Source: Bacillus sp. FJAT-29937
GTDB taxonomy: Bacteria > Bacillota > Bacilli > Bacillales > Cytobacillaceae
Length of the DNA stretch: 64,000 nucleotides
Direction: 5' to 3'
NCBI RefSeq assembly: GCF_001509555.1
Contig: NZ_LMAS01000001.1
Coordinates: 466,971-530,970 of the forward strand
Position 1 is the first letter of the stretch; every line of letters begins with the position of its first letter. Below, piece by piece: positions 18,758-27,246 of the stretch. The notes beneath the pieces were generated by a model. The model searched no databases. It saw only the letters and a list, made by a program, of their open reading frames with translations, and was not told where the DNA came from. The position numbers were made by a program, and so were the translations under genes.

Positions 18758-19186
18758 CTATTGGAGGAGATTTTCAGTAATATATACCTGTTTTACTTCG
18801 CCTTTTTGCAAAATCGTATTAATTTTTCCCTTTAATTCCTCTTTTAGCTTGTTCTGAGCGTCTTTACCTTGAATATCTTCAGCTTCCATTTCAGATAGTT
18901 CTTGAATAATGATGTCTTTTACTTGAAAATCTCTTTTTTCTAGTTCCTCTTTTGCTTTTTTGCTATCTGTTTGAATTTTAAATGAAATACGGATAAAATC
19001 ATTGCTTGCTAGGTTAGTTGTAATTTGCGGAACGTCTACAGATGCCGCTAACACTTCATCAATAGATGGTTCTTTCGGGCCGGAATTATCATTAAGCTGT
19101 TTAACTATAATAATCGCAACTGCTCCAACTAAGGCAATAGCCACAAGCAATATTAACATGATCATGATCAGCTTATTATTCTTCAT
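18758..19186 (-). CDS. fliL: Flagellar basal-body protein FliL
   Basis: A 142-residue protein with one N-terminal membrane helix (about 5-28) and a C-terminal FliL domain (residues 50-142, with [20 protein letters not shown]) outside the membrane. FliL surrounds stators and supports torque. It overlaps the preceding swrD by 11 bases. Confidence 0.92.
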   Translation of the reverse strand: MKNNKLIMIMLILLVAIALVGAVAIIIVKQLNDNSGPKEPSIDEVLAASVDVPQITTNLASNDFIRISFKIQTDSKKAKEELEKRDFQVKDIIIQELSEMEAEDIQGKDAQNKLKEELKGKINTILQKGEVKQVYITENLLQ

Positions 19187-19397
19187 TCTCTCTTTCTCCC
19201 ATTTGCTGCTGCCCTAAAAGGCCGACAGATTGATAGAATTCCTTTACAAGCTTCGATACAGTATCCTCCGATTCTTTCACAACATACTTTCGGCCATTCG
19301 TTAACGTGATTGTTGTATCGGGAAAAGACTCTATCGTTTCAATAAACAATGCATTAAGTGTAAATGGTTTTCCATTTAAGCGACTAACTTTAATCAA
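19176..19397 (-). CDS. swrD: FlbD family protein SwrD
   Basis: A 73-residue FlbD family protein. The core [20 protein letters not shown] and the following [19 protein letters not shown] match SwrD of B. subtilis, which raises flagellar torque for swarming. The only start fitting the family N-terminus is a TTG at 19397 with no clear Shine-Dalgarno. A 10-bp hairpin at 19407-19439 lies immediately upstream. It sits between flgE and fliL. Confidence 0.9.
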   Translation of the reverse strand: MIKVSRLNGKPFTLNALFIETIESFPDTTITLTNGRKYVVKESEDTVSKLVKEFYQSVGLLGQQQMGERENEE

Positions 19398-19406
19398 TGT
19401 TATGTT

Positions 19407-19439
19407 CAGGGCCTTGGGACATGAAGCCTCAAGACCCTG
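19407..19439 (-). other. 10-bp hairpin between flgE and swrD
   Basis: On the minus strand CAGGGTCTTG (430-439 of this kb) pairs with CAAGGCCCTG (407-416) with one G-U and a 13-base loop. The strand after it is not U-rich, so it is not an ordinary terminator. It fills the spot where the swrD ribosome-binding site should be, 9 bases from the TTG start. Confidence 0.55.
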
Positions 19440-19451
19440 TCCCTCCCTTAC

Positions 19452-20672
19452 CTATCGTTTAAGGTTTACTAATTCTTGTAAAATCTCATCTGAAGTAGTG
19501 ATGATTCTAGTATTTGCCTGAAAACCACGCTGGGCTGTGATCATTTCAGTGAATTCTTCGGAAAGGTCGACGTTGGACATTTCAAGGGCACCCGGTGCGA
19601 TTGAGCCGCGACCATTACCTGGAAAATCAATATTTGGTGTACCAGAGTTTATAGATGCCTGAAACAAATTATTTCCAGCCTTCGTTAACCCAGATGAGTT
19701 ACTAAATTTTGCAAGTGCAAGTACTCCTAATGTGCTTACTTGGCCATTGGAATACACTCCGTTGATCTCACCCATTGCACCAATGTTGAAACTTTCAAGT
19801 CTACCTTCTGTGTTTCCATCTGGATTTACTATAGCTGTTGTAGGGTCATTCAACTGAGTTAATTTAGAAAAATCAAAGTCAACTGATATCTGGTTTGTAT
19901 TATCCGGTAGATCTATTGTAAATGAACTTGTTGGGCCAGTAGTAAACTTCCCTGGATCAGGCGCCGCATTTGGTGCATTAAATGCTATTTGAAAGTCAGC
20001 TGCTGGAGCAGGGGTAGCGTTTAAGTCCTTATTAATATAAACATCCCATTGGTTCGCAGTAGCTGATTTCTTGAAATGGACATCTATTTTATGTTCCTCC
20101 CCATTGCTATCTACTACCTTAATTTGTTGGGTATAAACCGCACCATCAATTGTTTTTGCTGACAAGTTTTCAGTTACTGCTACTTTCTCAGTTTTGGTTG
20201 CCGGTAATACAGCATTCACATTTATTGCTACATCGCTATACTCTCTAGAAGATAGATCTTTAAAGGCTTGTACTTTATAACCATCTCCATTTACTAAATT
20301 ACCTTTATCATCTAGATAAAAGTTTCCGGCTCTAGAATAAAATTCAGCATTTCCTTGTTTTACTATAAAATACCCATCACCATCAATTCCAAGATCCAAG
20401 GATCGTCCAGTTGTCTGTAAACTTGCACCTGTATGGATTGTATCAATAGAAGCCAACATTGAACCCAATCCCACTTGCATCGGGTTTTTCCCGCCACGAT
20501 TATCCTGTGCAGCACTAGCCCCCGCAACCATCTGGTTCATCGTATCCTTAAAAGTCACACGCCCCTTTTTAAATCCGAACGTGTTTACGTTAGCTATATT
20601 ATTCCCAATAACATCAAGCTTTGTTTGGAAGTTTTTCATTCCGCTTATTCCTGAGTACATTGAACGTAGCAT
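19452..20672 (-). CDS. flgE: Flagellar hook protein FlgE
   Basis: A 406-residue hook protein. The N-terminus (MLRSMYSGISGMKNFQTKLD, then VIGNNIANVNTFGFKKGRV) and C-terminus (SNVDLSEEFTEMITAQRGFQ, then ANTRIITTSDEILQELV) form the D0/D1 coiled coils of the rod-hook family. The middle (about 130-330) is a large surface domain. This is much longer than the roughly 264-residue hook protein of B. subtilis as I recall it; the extra length is all in the exposed middle. An AAAGGAG precedes the ATG. Older annotations may call it FlgG, but its place between flgD and swrD marks the hook gene. Confidence 0.93.
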   Translation of the reverse strand: MLRSMYSGISGMKNFQTKLDVIGNNIANVNTFGFKKGRVTFKDTMNQMVAGASAAQDNRGGKNPMQVGLGSMLASIDTIHTGASLQTTGRSLDLGIDGDGYFIVKQGNAEFYSRAGNFYLDDKGNLVNGDGYKVQAFKDLSSREYSDVAINVNAVLPATKTEKVAVTENLSAKTIDGAVYTQQIKVVDSNGEEHKIDVHFKKSATANQWDVYINKDLNATPAPAADFQIAFNAPNAAPDPGKFTTGPTSSFTIDLPDNTNQISVDFDFSKLTQLNDPTTAIVNPDGNTEGRLESFNIGAMGEINGVYSNGQVSTLGVLALAKFSNSSGLTKAGNNLFQASINSGTPNIDFPGNGRGSIAPGALEMSNVDLSEEFTEMITAQRGFQANTRIITTSDEILQELVNLKR

Positions 20673-20674
20673 TA

Positions 20675-20745
20675 AAGATTTGCTCCTTTCGTATGCAGCT
20701 GCTTCATTCAGTCGGCAGCTTAGGCTTCCTTAAAAAGGTCCAGCC
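20675..20745 (-). other. Paired small hairpins before flgE
   Basis: The 77-base spacer between the TIGR02530-like gene and flgE contains two short inverted repeats on the minus strand: AGGCT/AGCCT with an inner CCTT/AAGG, and AGCTGC/GCAGCT with a 12-base loop. Neither is followed by a U-run. They may affect mRNA stability or flgE translation; this is inferred. Confidence 0.3.
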
Positions 20746-20749
20746 TTGT

Positions 20750-21139
20750 TTATTGATCTAAAAGAATAGTGCCATTAATATTTGTGAATATTTGTGTTCG
20801 GGCTTCGTCCCGATCCATTGCCGTGATCACTGTATTGTTTTTTGCGCTGACAATGAGTGCCGCATCTTTAAGCAATACGAGTGATTCATTTACACCCTTT
20901 TTTCTAGCTTCGAGAACTTTGTCCGCAATTTGATTCCAGTGAGTTTCGTTAATCTGAATTCCTCTCTGGTGCATGCGATCCTGTGCGTGTTTACTCACTA
21001 CTAATTTACCTTGGGGCTGTAGAGCCGTATGTAGATGAGCGGCAAATTTTTGAGAGCTTTGCAATTCCGGCTTAAATGGTTGGGCCTTCGGGCTTATAAC
21101 GGCTTTCGATTGAATCGGATGAAACATCATTTTATCCAT
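20750..21139 (-). CDS. Flagellar operon protein of the TIGR02530 type
   Basis: A 129-residue soluble protein with the core LVVSKHAQDRMHQRGIQINE, followed by VSAKNNTVITAMDRDEA. I recognise this as the small flagellar-operon family (TIGR02530) found between flgD and the hook gene in many Firmicutes. Its function is not known to me. The position suggests hook assembly or export. It starts 15 bases after the flgD stop codon. Confidence 0.82.
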   Translation of the reverse strand: MDKMMFHPIQSKAVISPKAQPFKPELQSSQKFAAHLHTALQPQGKLVVSKHAQDRMHQRGIQINETHWNQIADKVLEARKKGVNESLVLLKDAALIVSAKNNTVITAMDRDEARTQIFTNINGTILLDQ

Positions 21140-21154
21140 TCAATCACCTTCTCA

Positions 21155-21790
21155 TTATTCTATTTTTGTTATTTGCGAAGCAGTGATTGTAGTCTTTTCA
21201 TCATCTAACTGAAACAGTGTTTTCCCATCTTTAAAGGAAACTGATTTCACTAATCCTGTTTTTTCTGCTTTATCTACTAAGTATGTAACCGATTTTCCAA
21301 TCATCATGCTCGCTTGAACCATTGCATTTTCTTTTGATGTTTCATTGATTTGTGAAATATTGCCTGGTTCTAGCTTCGTTCCATCATCAAGAATAAAGAG
21401 GACATTATTATCCTTAAACTGGACGGATGCTACTCTCCCTATTCCTTCCTCAATTACAGGAGTTCCGCCTAGTTCCTTTGCTTCCGAAACTTTATGCCAT
21501 GTAATGTCTTTGCCGACAAATTGGTTATAGGCAATTAATTGACTCTGTTCCTGTACCTTCACAAATTTATCCATTGATTTTCCCATATTCGTTATCTGCT
21601 CTAATGTCGAAAAAGTGGCCATTTGGGCAATAAAATCTTTATCCTGCATCGGATTCATTGGATCCTGGTTTTGGAGCTGGACCATTAATATTTTTAGAAA
21701 GTCATCTTTTCCTAAAATATCCGATCCCGTTTTTCTCTGTTCTTTTTGATAGCTTGATAGCATTAAAGACGAATCTATCGTATTAGTCAT
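21155..21790 (-). CDS. flgD: Hook capping/scaffold protein FlgD
   Basis: A 211-residue FlgD. The conserved block FLKILMVQLQNQDPMNPMQD, followed by KDFIAQMATFSTLEQ (about residues 28-62), is diagnostic. The C-terminal half carries beta-rich repeats. FlgD caps the growing hook and is required for FlgE polymerisation. It starts 11 bases after the fliK stop codon. Confidence 0.96.
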   Translation of the reverse strand: MTNTIDSSLMLSSYQKEQRKTGSDILGKDDFLKILMVQLQNQDPMNPMQDKDFIAQMATFSTLEQITNMGKSMDKFVKVQEQSQLIAYNQFVGKDITWHKVSEAKELGGTPVIEEGIGRVASVQFKDNNVLFILDDGTKLEPGNISQINETSKENAMVQASMMIGKSVTYLVDKAEKTGLVKSVSFKDGKTLFQLDDEKTTITASQITKIE

Positions 21791-21801
21791 GTTTTTCTCA
21801 C

Positions 21802-23031
21802 CTACGCTTCCGTATTAAGAAGTGCTTCTTCGAATGAGTGGTTAAAATCGCCTGTTTGTTTTTCTTGACGCTCTTCGTGCTGTTGTCTTCCCTGACCTTG
21901 ATGTTGCTGTTCACGATTAAAGCTGCGTTCCTGAGAAGTAAAAGCTTGAGAGATCTCAATTCTCTCCACTTGTATATTTTGCGATTGGAAGGCTTGTCTT
22001 AATCCATTCAAATGCGACTCCATCATGTCTTTTGCATTTGCAGTCGAAGTAAGTATCCGGGCTATGATTGTTGAATCCTTTTGAATTAACTCAATTCTAA
22101 GTGATCCGAGATTTTCTGGATTTAACTTAAGGAATAGTCTTTGAGTGCCCCCGCTTTTCAACAATTGGCTTTTAGATAAAATCGATTCAAATTGTTCAAT
22201 CAGCTGCTCGGCTGAAACAGGTCTGCCAGAGCTTGATAGCAAGGTTAATTGCTCAGGCTTTGATAATTGCTGAAATTGAATGAATCCGGGGGTGTTAACA
22301 GCCTCAGATTTATTCAATGCTTTTGCGATTTGTTCTCCCGCTTTATCAGTACTCAAACCAGATTTTCCATTCAATTCATTTACAAGAGTCTGAAAGGTTT
22401 TCCTTGCAAATTCACCTCTATCAGAGGAGTTTGCACTATTTAAGGCCATTTCTAGCTTTTCAGAGATATTTTTCATAAATTCTTTCAACTTTAACTGATT
22501 TCCTAAAGAATCCTCATGTGCAGATAACAGCTCAAATAGTTTGATGGCTTTCATTGCTTGCCCAAAGTCTTTATTCGGTTCTATTTTCATATCTTGCTGT
22601 TGAAGAGAAACAATCGTTTGGATCAGCGCTACGATCATATCTATTTGGGTAGCATCCTCATCAATTGACTTTTCAGCAGCGCTAATATCATTGAAAAGTT
22701 TACTAAGCAGTTCGAAAAGTTCATCTGTCGATAGATTTAACTCATTTTCTATTATTTTGATGACTTCCGCAGAATTAAGATTTGATCCATTAATTAGCTC
22801 AGCCCCATTTTCCAGCGCATAAATATCTGTTATCTGCAGAAATTGAAGTAAGCTTCCAAGCTCATCACTAGGTAAATGATTTGAAGCAAACTTATCATGT
22901 TCAAGGTTCGTTGAATTCCCATTCAATCCCGCAATCAAAGCCCCAAATCCAGTTGAACCTTTACCGATTGAACTGGAATTCCCCTTGTTGGATACAATCG
23001 TATGAATTGCTCCTAATCCGCTCATTTCCAT
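21802..23031 (-). CDS. fliK: Hook-length control protein FliK
   Basis: A 409-residue FliK, the secreted ruler that triggers the FlhB export switch. The C-terminal Flg_hook domain is clear (LFLKLNPENLGSLRIELIQK, then DSTIIARILTSTA), followed by a Gln/Arg/His-rich tail. The long N-terminal part is polar and poorly conserved, as expected. The ATG at 23031 is chosen because AAAGGGGGTG lies just upstream; an ATG at 23025 is also possible. A paralogue-like protein is encoded at 41732-43045. Confidence 0.93.
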   Translation of the reverse strand: MEMSGLGAIHTIVSNKGNSSSIGKGSTGFGALIAGLNGNSTNLEHDKFASNHLPSDELGSLLQFLQITDIYALENGAELINGSNLNSAEVIKIIENELNLSTDELFELLSKLFNDISAAEKSIDEDATQIDMIVALIQTIVSLQQQDMKIEPNKDFGQAMKAIKLFELLSAHEDSLGNQLKLKEFMKNISEKLEMALNSANSSDRGEFARKTFQTLVNELNGKSGLSTDKAGEQIAKALNKSEAVNTPGFIQFQQLSKPEQLTLLSSSGRPVSAEQLIEQFESILSKSQLLKSGGTQRLFLKLNPENLGSLRIELIQKDSTIIARILTSTANAKDMMESHLNGLRQAFQSQNIQVERIEISQAFTSQERSFNREQQHQGQGRQQHEERQEKQTGDFNHSFEEALLNTEA

Positions 23032-23062
23032 TTTCCCACCCCCTTTCAATTAACTCCTTAAA

Positions 23063-23677
23063 TTACGGAGAATTCTCCAACTGATTTTCAGCATTGGCAG
23101 TTAATAGTTCCGTATACCGAGCTGCATCTTCCGGATTCATTTTTTCCATAATAGCTGCTAGAGTATCAGCCTTTATGCTTGAAAGGATTTGCAAAGCTTC
23201 ATCCTCACTCATTTGTGTAAGTATAGGAGCAGCCTTCTTCGCTGAAATCGTTTCATAGGTTTTGATAATATCCTTAAATGCACGTTTGTTTTCATCTTTC
23301 ATTGCTGTTAGTTCGAGGATTTCTTCTTCCAGACGTTCCTTTTCTAATTGCACTTGTGAAATTTCCTCGTCTTTATTTACGATCTCGGTTTCAAGCTTAG
23401 AAATTTTCGCTTCCCTGTCTTTAATTTCCGCTTCAAGATCAATCATTTTTGACTCGATGTCTTCAATGCTTTGAGTACCTTCTTCATCTAAGGCTGAAGA
23501 TATAAACGGAATCTTCTGAGAGTATTCCTTTGATAGTTCGAAAACATTAATTCCAAGAATCGTCATCACGATTAGAGCTACTGTAATGGCAAATAATAAC
23601 GGAATAAAGACAACAAAAATGAATCCTTGAAATCTTGATTGCTTTTTCTCTTCTTTTTCTTCTAATACCTTGTCCAC
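23063..23677 (-). CDS. ylxF: YlxF/MotE-like membrane coiled-coil protein
   Basis: A 204-residue protein with one N-terminal membrane helix (about 18-42), a long coiled coil (about 65-140) and a C-terminal MgtE-N-like helical domain (ILTQMSEDEALQILSSIKAD). This is the layout of YlxF of B. subtilis and of MotE, a stator chaperone in other bacteria. It starts with GTG at 23677 after an AGGTGG motif. It lies between fliJ and fliK. A stator or export role is inferred from relatives. Confidence 0.85.
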   Translation of the reverse strand: MDKVLEEKEEKKQSRFQGFIFVVFIPLLFAITVALIVMTILGINVFELSKEYSQKIPFISSALDEEGTQSIEDIESKMIDLEAEIKDREAKISKLETEIVNKDEEISQVQLEKERLEEEILELTAMKDENKRAFKDIIKTYETISAKKAAPILTQMSEDEALQILSSIKADTLAAIMEKMNPEDAARYTELLTANAENQLENSP

Positions 23678-23685
23678 TTTACCAC

Positions 23686-24129
23686 CTAATTTCCCCGATA
23701 CATATAATGCTGAATCGAGATATCATCCATTTGCCTTCCCTCTTGCAGCCTTACATCTTCAGCAAAATTCGTCATGTCTTTTTCTTTGATTTTCTCATAT
23801 TTTTTCACTTCTACATTTTTCTCCAGCAGCCTTTCCTGCTGAAAGTTCATGTGATTTCGTGCATTCATAACAATTTGCTGATAATGCTCGATCGTTCTTT
23901 CCAATTGATGAATAAAGTGCTGATGATGCCTAATTTCTTGCACTGGCAACCCGTTAACTAGCCTAGAAGATTGATAGTCTTCTAAATCCTCTTTTTTCTT
24001 AAGGAGTTCATACAATTTTTCAGCGGCAGTTTCAAATCGTTTGACTGATTGATTATAAACGTTTAGCGCTTCATCCTTTTCTCTTTCTTTAATCGTAAGG
24101 ATTTTTTCAAATTTGAATTGGTATTGCAT
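23686..24129 (-). CDS. fliJ: Flagellar export chaperone FliJ
   Basis: A 147-residue, almost entirely coiled-coil protein beginning MQYQFKFEKILTIKEREKDE, typical of FliJ. FliJ docks in the FliI hexamer and on FlhA to activate the export gate. It starts 3 bases after fliI. Identification relies on the coiled-coil pattern, size and position. Confidence 0.92.
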   Translation of the reverse strand: MQYQFKFEKILTIKEREKDEALNVYNQSVKRFETAAEKLYELLKKKEDLEDYQSSRLVNGLPVQEIRHHQHFIHQLERTIEHYQQIVMNARNHMNFQQERLLEKNVEVKKYEKIKEKDMTNFAEDVRLQEGRQMDDISIQHYMYRGN

Positions 24130-24132
24130 GAA

Positions 24133-25452
24133 TTAATCTCCTTTCCCTAGAAGGCTATTTAGTTGGTAAACACTTTCTTGAAAAGTTATTTTTTCATGCG
24201 TTCCCTGCTTTAAGAAGGAAATAATATTCGGATAAAGCCTAATTGCTTCATCAATTTCGCTGGATGAGCCTTTTTTATAAGCACCGATATTAATTAAATC
24301 TTCGGCATTCATATATGTACTCAGTGCCTCTCTTAACTTCTCCGCTGCTCGTATATGTTCAGTTGGCACGATATTATTCATCACCCTGCTTACGCTTTTC
24401 AGCACATTAACAGCGGGATATTGACCTTTATTAGCGAGAGCGCGATCAAGAACAAAGTGACCATCCAATATCCCGCGGACTGTATCAGCAATGGGTTCAT
24501 TCATATCGTCGCCATCTACTAAAACAGTATAAAATGCTGTAATGGACCCTTTTTCATTTGTTCCGGTTCTTTCGAGAAGCTTTGGCAAAATGGCAAAAAC
24601 TGAAGGGGTATATCCTTTTGTTGTCGGAGGCTCACCTATCGCAAGTCCAACCTCCCTTTGCGCCATAGCCACCCTTGTTACCGAATCCATCATCATCATG
24701 ACATTTAGGCCTTTATCGCGAAAATATTCGGCAATGGCTGTTGCTGTATAAGCACCTTTAATTCTCATTAAGGCTGGTTGATCAGACGTTGCCACAACGA
24801 CAATAGATCGGCTTAAGCCTTCTGGGCCAAGGTCACGCTCAATGAATTCACGCACCTCCCTGCCACGCTCACCAATTAAGGCAATGACGTTTAAATCTGC
24901 AGTTGTATTTCTGGCAACCATGCCAAGCAGTGTACTCTTCCCTACACCACTTCCTGCAAAAATCCCAACCCGCTGTCCGATTCCAACAGTTAATAAACTA
25001 TCAATCATCCGAACTCCTACTTCCATTGCTGAAGAAATAGGGGGTCTTTGCATCGGATTGGGCGGAGCCTGATCTGTTGGCACGGCAGAAAGACCTTTTG
25101 GCAATGGCGATCCATCAAGAGGCTGGCCTAGCGAGTCAATGACTGAGCCAATCAGCTGAGCCCCAACTTTAATTTCCAATGGCCTTGATGTCGCTTCAAC
25201 TAAGCTGCCAGGTGAAATATCATTAATGGTCGTATATGGCATCAAAATAACTTCTTCGTTTTTAAAACCGACGACTTCCGCTTGAATGGTTCTTTTTCGT
25301 TTATTGCCGACATGAATATAGCAAACATCGCCAATCGAGCTTTCAGGCGGCCCCTGGGACTCAATCATTAATCCTACTACTCTCTTTACTCTTCCGTAAC
25401 GTTTAAAGGAGTCTAGCTGGTCAATTTGCTCAATGACATCCAAAAGCTTCAT
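24133..25452 (-). CDS. fliI: Flagellum-specific ATPase FliI
   Basis: A 439-residue F1-beta-like ATPase that drives substrate delivery to the export gate. The P-loop is GIFAGSGVGKSTLLGMVARN, the Walker B region ends in NVMMMMDSVTRVAMAQREVG, and the region KGYTPSVFAILPKLLERTG is conserved. The start overlaps the fliH stop by 4 bases (ATGA). Confidence 0.97.
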   Translation of the reverse strand: MKLLDVIEQIDQLDSFKRYGRVKRVVGLMIESQGPPESSIGDVCYIHVGNKRKRTIQAEVVGFKNEEVILMPYTTINDISPGSLVEATSRPLEIKVGAQLIGSVIDSLGQPLDGSPLPKGLSAVPTDQAPPNPMQRPPISSAMEVGVRMIDSLLTVGIGQRVGIFAGSGVGKSTLLGMVARNTTADLNVIALIGERGREVREFIERDLGPEGLSRSIVVVATSDQPALMRIKGAYTATAIAEYFRDKGLNVMMMMDSVTRVAMAQREVGLAIGEPPTTKGYTPSVFAILPKLLERTGTNEKGSITAFYTVLVDGDDMNEPIADTVRGILDGHFVLDRALANKGQYPAVNVLKSVSRVMNNIVPTEHIRAAEKLREALSTYMNAEDLINIGAYKKGSSSEIDEAIRLYPNIISFLKQGTHEKITFQESVYQLNSLLGKGD

Positions 25453-26234
25453 TCCTGCTCACCCTCTAGCATTTCAATAAGCTTTCGTTTTATTTCTTCT
25501 AGCTGACTATCAATACTGGCATCAATTCTCCCATTAACGGATTCAATAATGCAGCTTGATATTGCTAATTCATCATCCGGGTATATAAATAAATCAATTT
25601 CTTTTGGAAAAATCATTTTCAGTTCTTCTTTATTTGAAAGAAGGAAATCATAGTGGCTTGGATGGACATGCAATTGAACCTCTTGATTGTCCCTTGCTTC
25701 TTTTAGCGCCCGTCTGACAATCAATAAGAATTCTTCCTCGCTCTCTTCAATCTGCTTCCCTAATATCTTTTGGGCTACTTTGATGCCAATCTCAAGTATT
25801 TCTCTTTCTGAAGATTCAACATGGCTTCGGTAGTCTCTTTTGGCCGATTCTACGATATGATGTGCTGATTGGATGACTTCATGGTATTCGACATATCCTT
25901 TTTCTCTGCCTTCTGTTAACCCTGCTTCGAATCCGGATTGATGTGCTTCTGCAGCCATTCTTTCTTTCTCTTGCTCAAAGGCTTGAATATTTTCATCCAG
26001 CTGCTGACGAATCAATTCCGCTTCATGTCTTGCGCTGTTTAATATTTCTTCCGCTTTCTGTTGCGCCTCTTCAATCAGTGATTGAACTTGTTCTTCCATG
26101 TTTATTGGTGTTGGGACGAATTCATCTTCTTGAACTTCCGGTTTAAAAACCTTGATTGCGATGACTTTTTTGTCGTTCTGGACAGGATTAACTAAAGGGG
26201 GCACACCTTTGATTAACCTAGACAATGATATCAT
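25449..26234 (-). CDS. fliH: Flagellar export regulator FliH
   Basis: A 261-residue FliH, the stator-like negative regulator of FliI. The middle is a long charged coiled coil (about 45-110) and the C-terminus has the FliH/V-ATPase-E fold signature (VAQKILGKQIEESEEEFLLI). The ATG at 26234 fits the family N-terminus (MISLSRLIKG), but GGAGGGG abuts it. A TTG at 26252 or a TTG four codons in are alternatives. The start overlaps fliG by about 17 bases. Confidence 0.92.
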   Translation of the reverse strand: MISLSRLIKGVPPLVNPVQNDKKVIAIKVFKPEVQEDEFVPTPINMEEQVQSLIEEAQQKAEEILNSARHEAELIRQQLDENIQAFEQEKERMAAEAHQSGFEAGLTEGREKGYVEYHEVIQSAHHIVESAKRDYRSHVESSEREILEIGIKVAQKILGKQIEESEEEFLLIVRRALKEARDNQEVQLHVHPSHYDFLLSNKEELKMIFPKEIDLFIYPDDELAISSCIIESVNGRIDASIDSQLEEIKRKLIEMLEGEQE

Positions 26235-27234
26235 CCCCTCCGCCGCGGGCAACGACGATTTCTCCAGCTTCCTCTAGGCGGCGAATAATAGCAACAATGC
26301 GTGATTGGGCCTCTTCTACATCTCGAAGTCTAACTGGCCCCATATATTCCATCTCGTCTTTAAACGTTTCAACCATACGCTTAGACATATTTTTGAATAT
26401 TATTTCCTTAACTTCATCGCTAGAAACTTTAAGTGAAAGCATGAGATCTTCACTTTCACAATCGCGGATAACTCGCTGAATTGCACGGTTATCGAGGGTA
26501 ACAATATCCTCGAATACAAACATTCTTTTCTTAATTTCTTCGGCAAGCTCTGGGTCTTGAATTTCTAAAGCATCCAAAATTGTCCGCTCTGTAGAACGGT
26601 CAACCCCATTTAATACATCCACGACAGCTTCAATACCGCCAGTTTGAGTGTAGTCTTGTGTAACAGTTGCAGAAAGTTTTCTTTCGAGTATTTGTTCCAC
26701 TTCATTAATTATTTCTGGTGCTGTGCTGTCCATGACGGCAATCCTTCTCGCGATATCTGCTTGCATTTCCTGCGGGAGCTCCGATAGGATTTGCCCTGCT
26801 TGAGCTGCATCCAAATACGATAATATTAATGCTATCGTTTGCGGATGCTCATTTTGGATAAAGTTAAGGATTTGAGCAGGATCTGCTTTTCTTGCAAAGT
26901 CGAAAGGCCTCACCTGCAAGGAAGATGTTAGCCTATTAATGATAATAGCTGCCTGCTCATTCCCAAGCGCTTTTTCTAAAACCGTTTTTGCATATCCAAT
27001 ACCGCCTTGGGAGATATAATCCTGAGCTAACGCGATATTGTGAAATTCCTCTACGATTTCTTCTTTTGCCAGTGAATCAACTTTTTTGACACCAGAAATT
27101 TCTAAAGTTAATTTTTCTATTTCTTCTTCACTTAAATGCTTATATACAGATGATGCAACATCTGGTCCAAGTGATATTAGAAGTATGGCCGCTTTTTGTT
27201 TACCTGATAGCTCTTTTTGATCTTTCTTTGCCAT
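26218..27234 (-). CDS. fliG: Flagellar motor switch protein FliG
   Basis: A 338-residue FliG, the rotor protein that contacts MotA. The N-terminal domain (LSGKQKAAILLISLGPDVAS) binds FliF. The middle domain holds the EHPQTIALILSYL motif that binds FliM. The C-terminal torque helix has alternating charged residues (IVTLDNRAIQRVIRDCESED). Length is normal. Confidence 0.97.
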   Translation of the reverse strand: MAKKDQKELSGKQKAAILLISLGPDVASSVYKHLSEEEIEKLTLEISGVKKVDSLAKEEIVEEFHNIALAQDYISQGGIGYAKTVLEKALGNEQAAIIINRLTSSLQVRPFDFARKADPAQILNFIQNEHPQTIALILSYLDAAQAGQILSELPQEMQADIARRIAVMDSTAPEIINEVEQILERKLSATVTQDYTQTGGIEAVVDVLNGVDRSTERTILDALEIQDPELAEEIKKRMFVFEDIVTLDNRAIQRVIRDCESEDLMLSLKVSSDEVKEIIFKNMSKRMVETFKDEMEYMGPVRLRDVEEAQSRIVAIIRRLEEAGEIVVARGGGDDIIV

Positions 27235-27246
27235 TACCCATACCCC

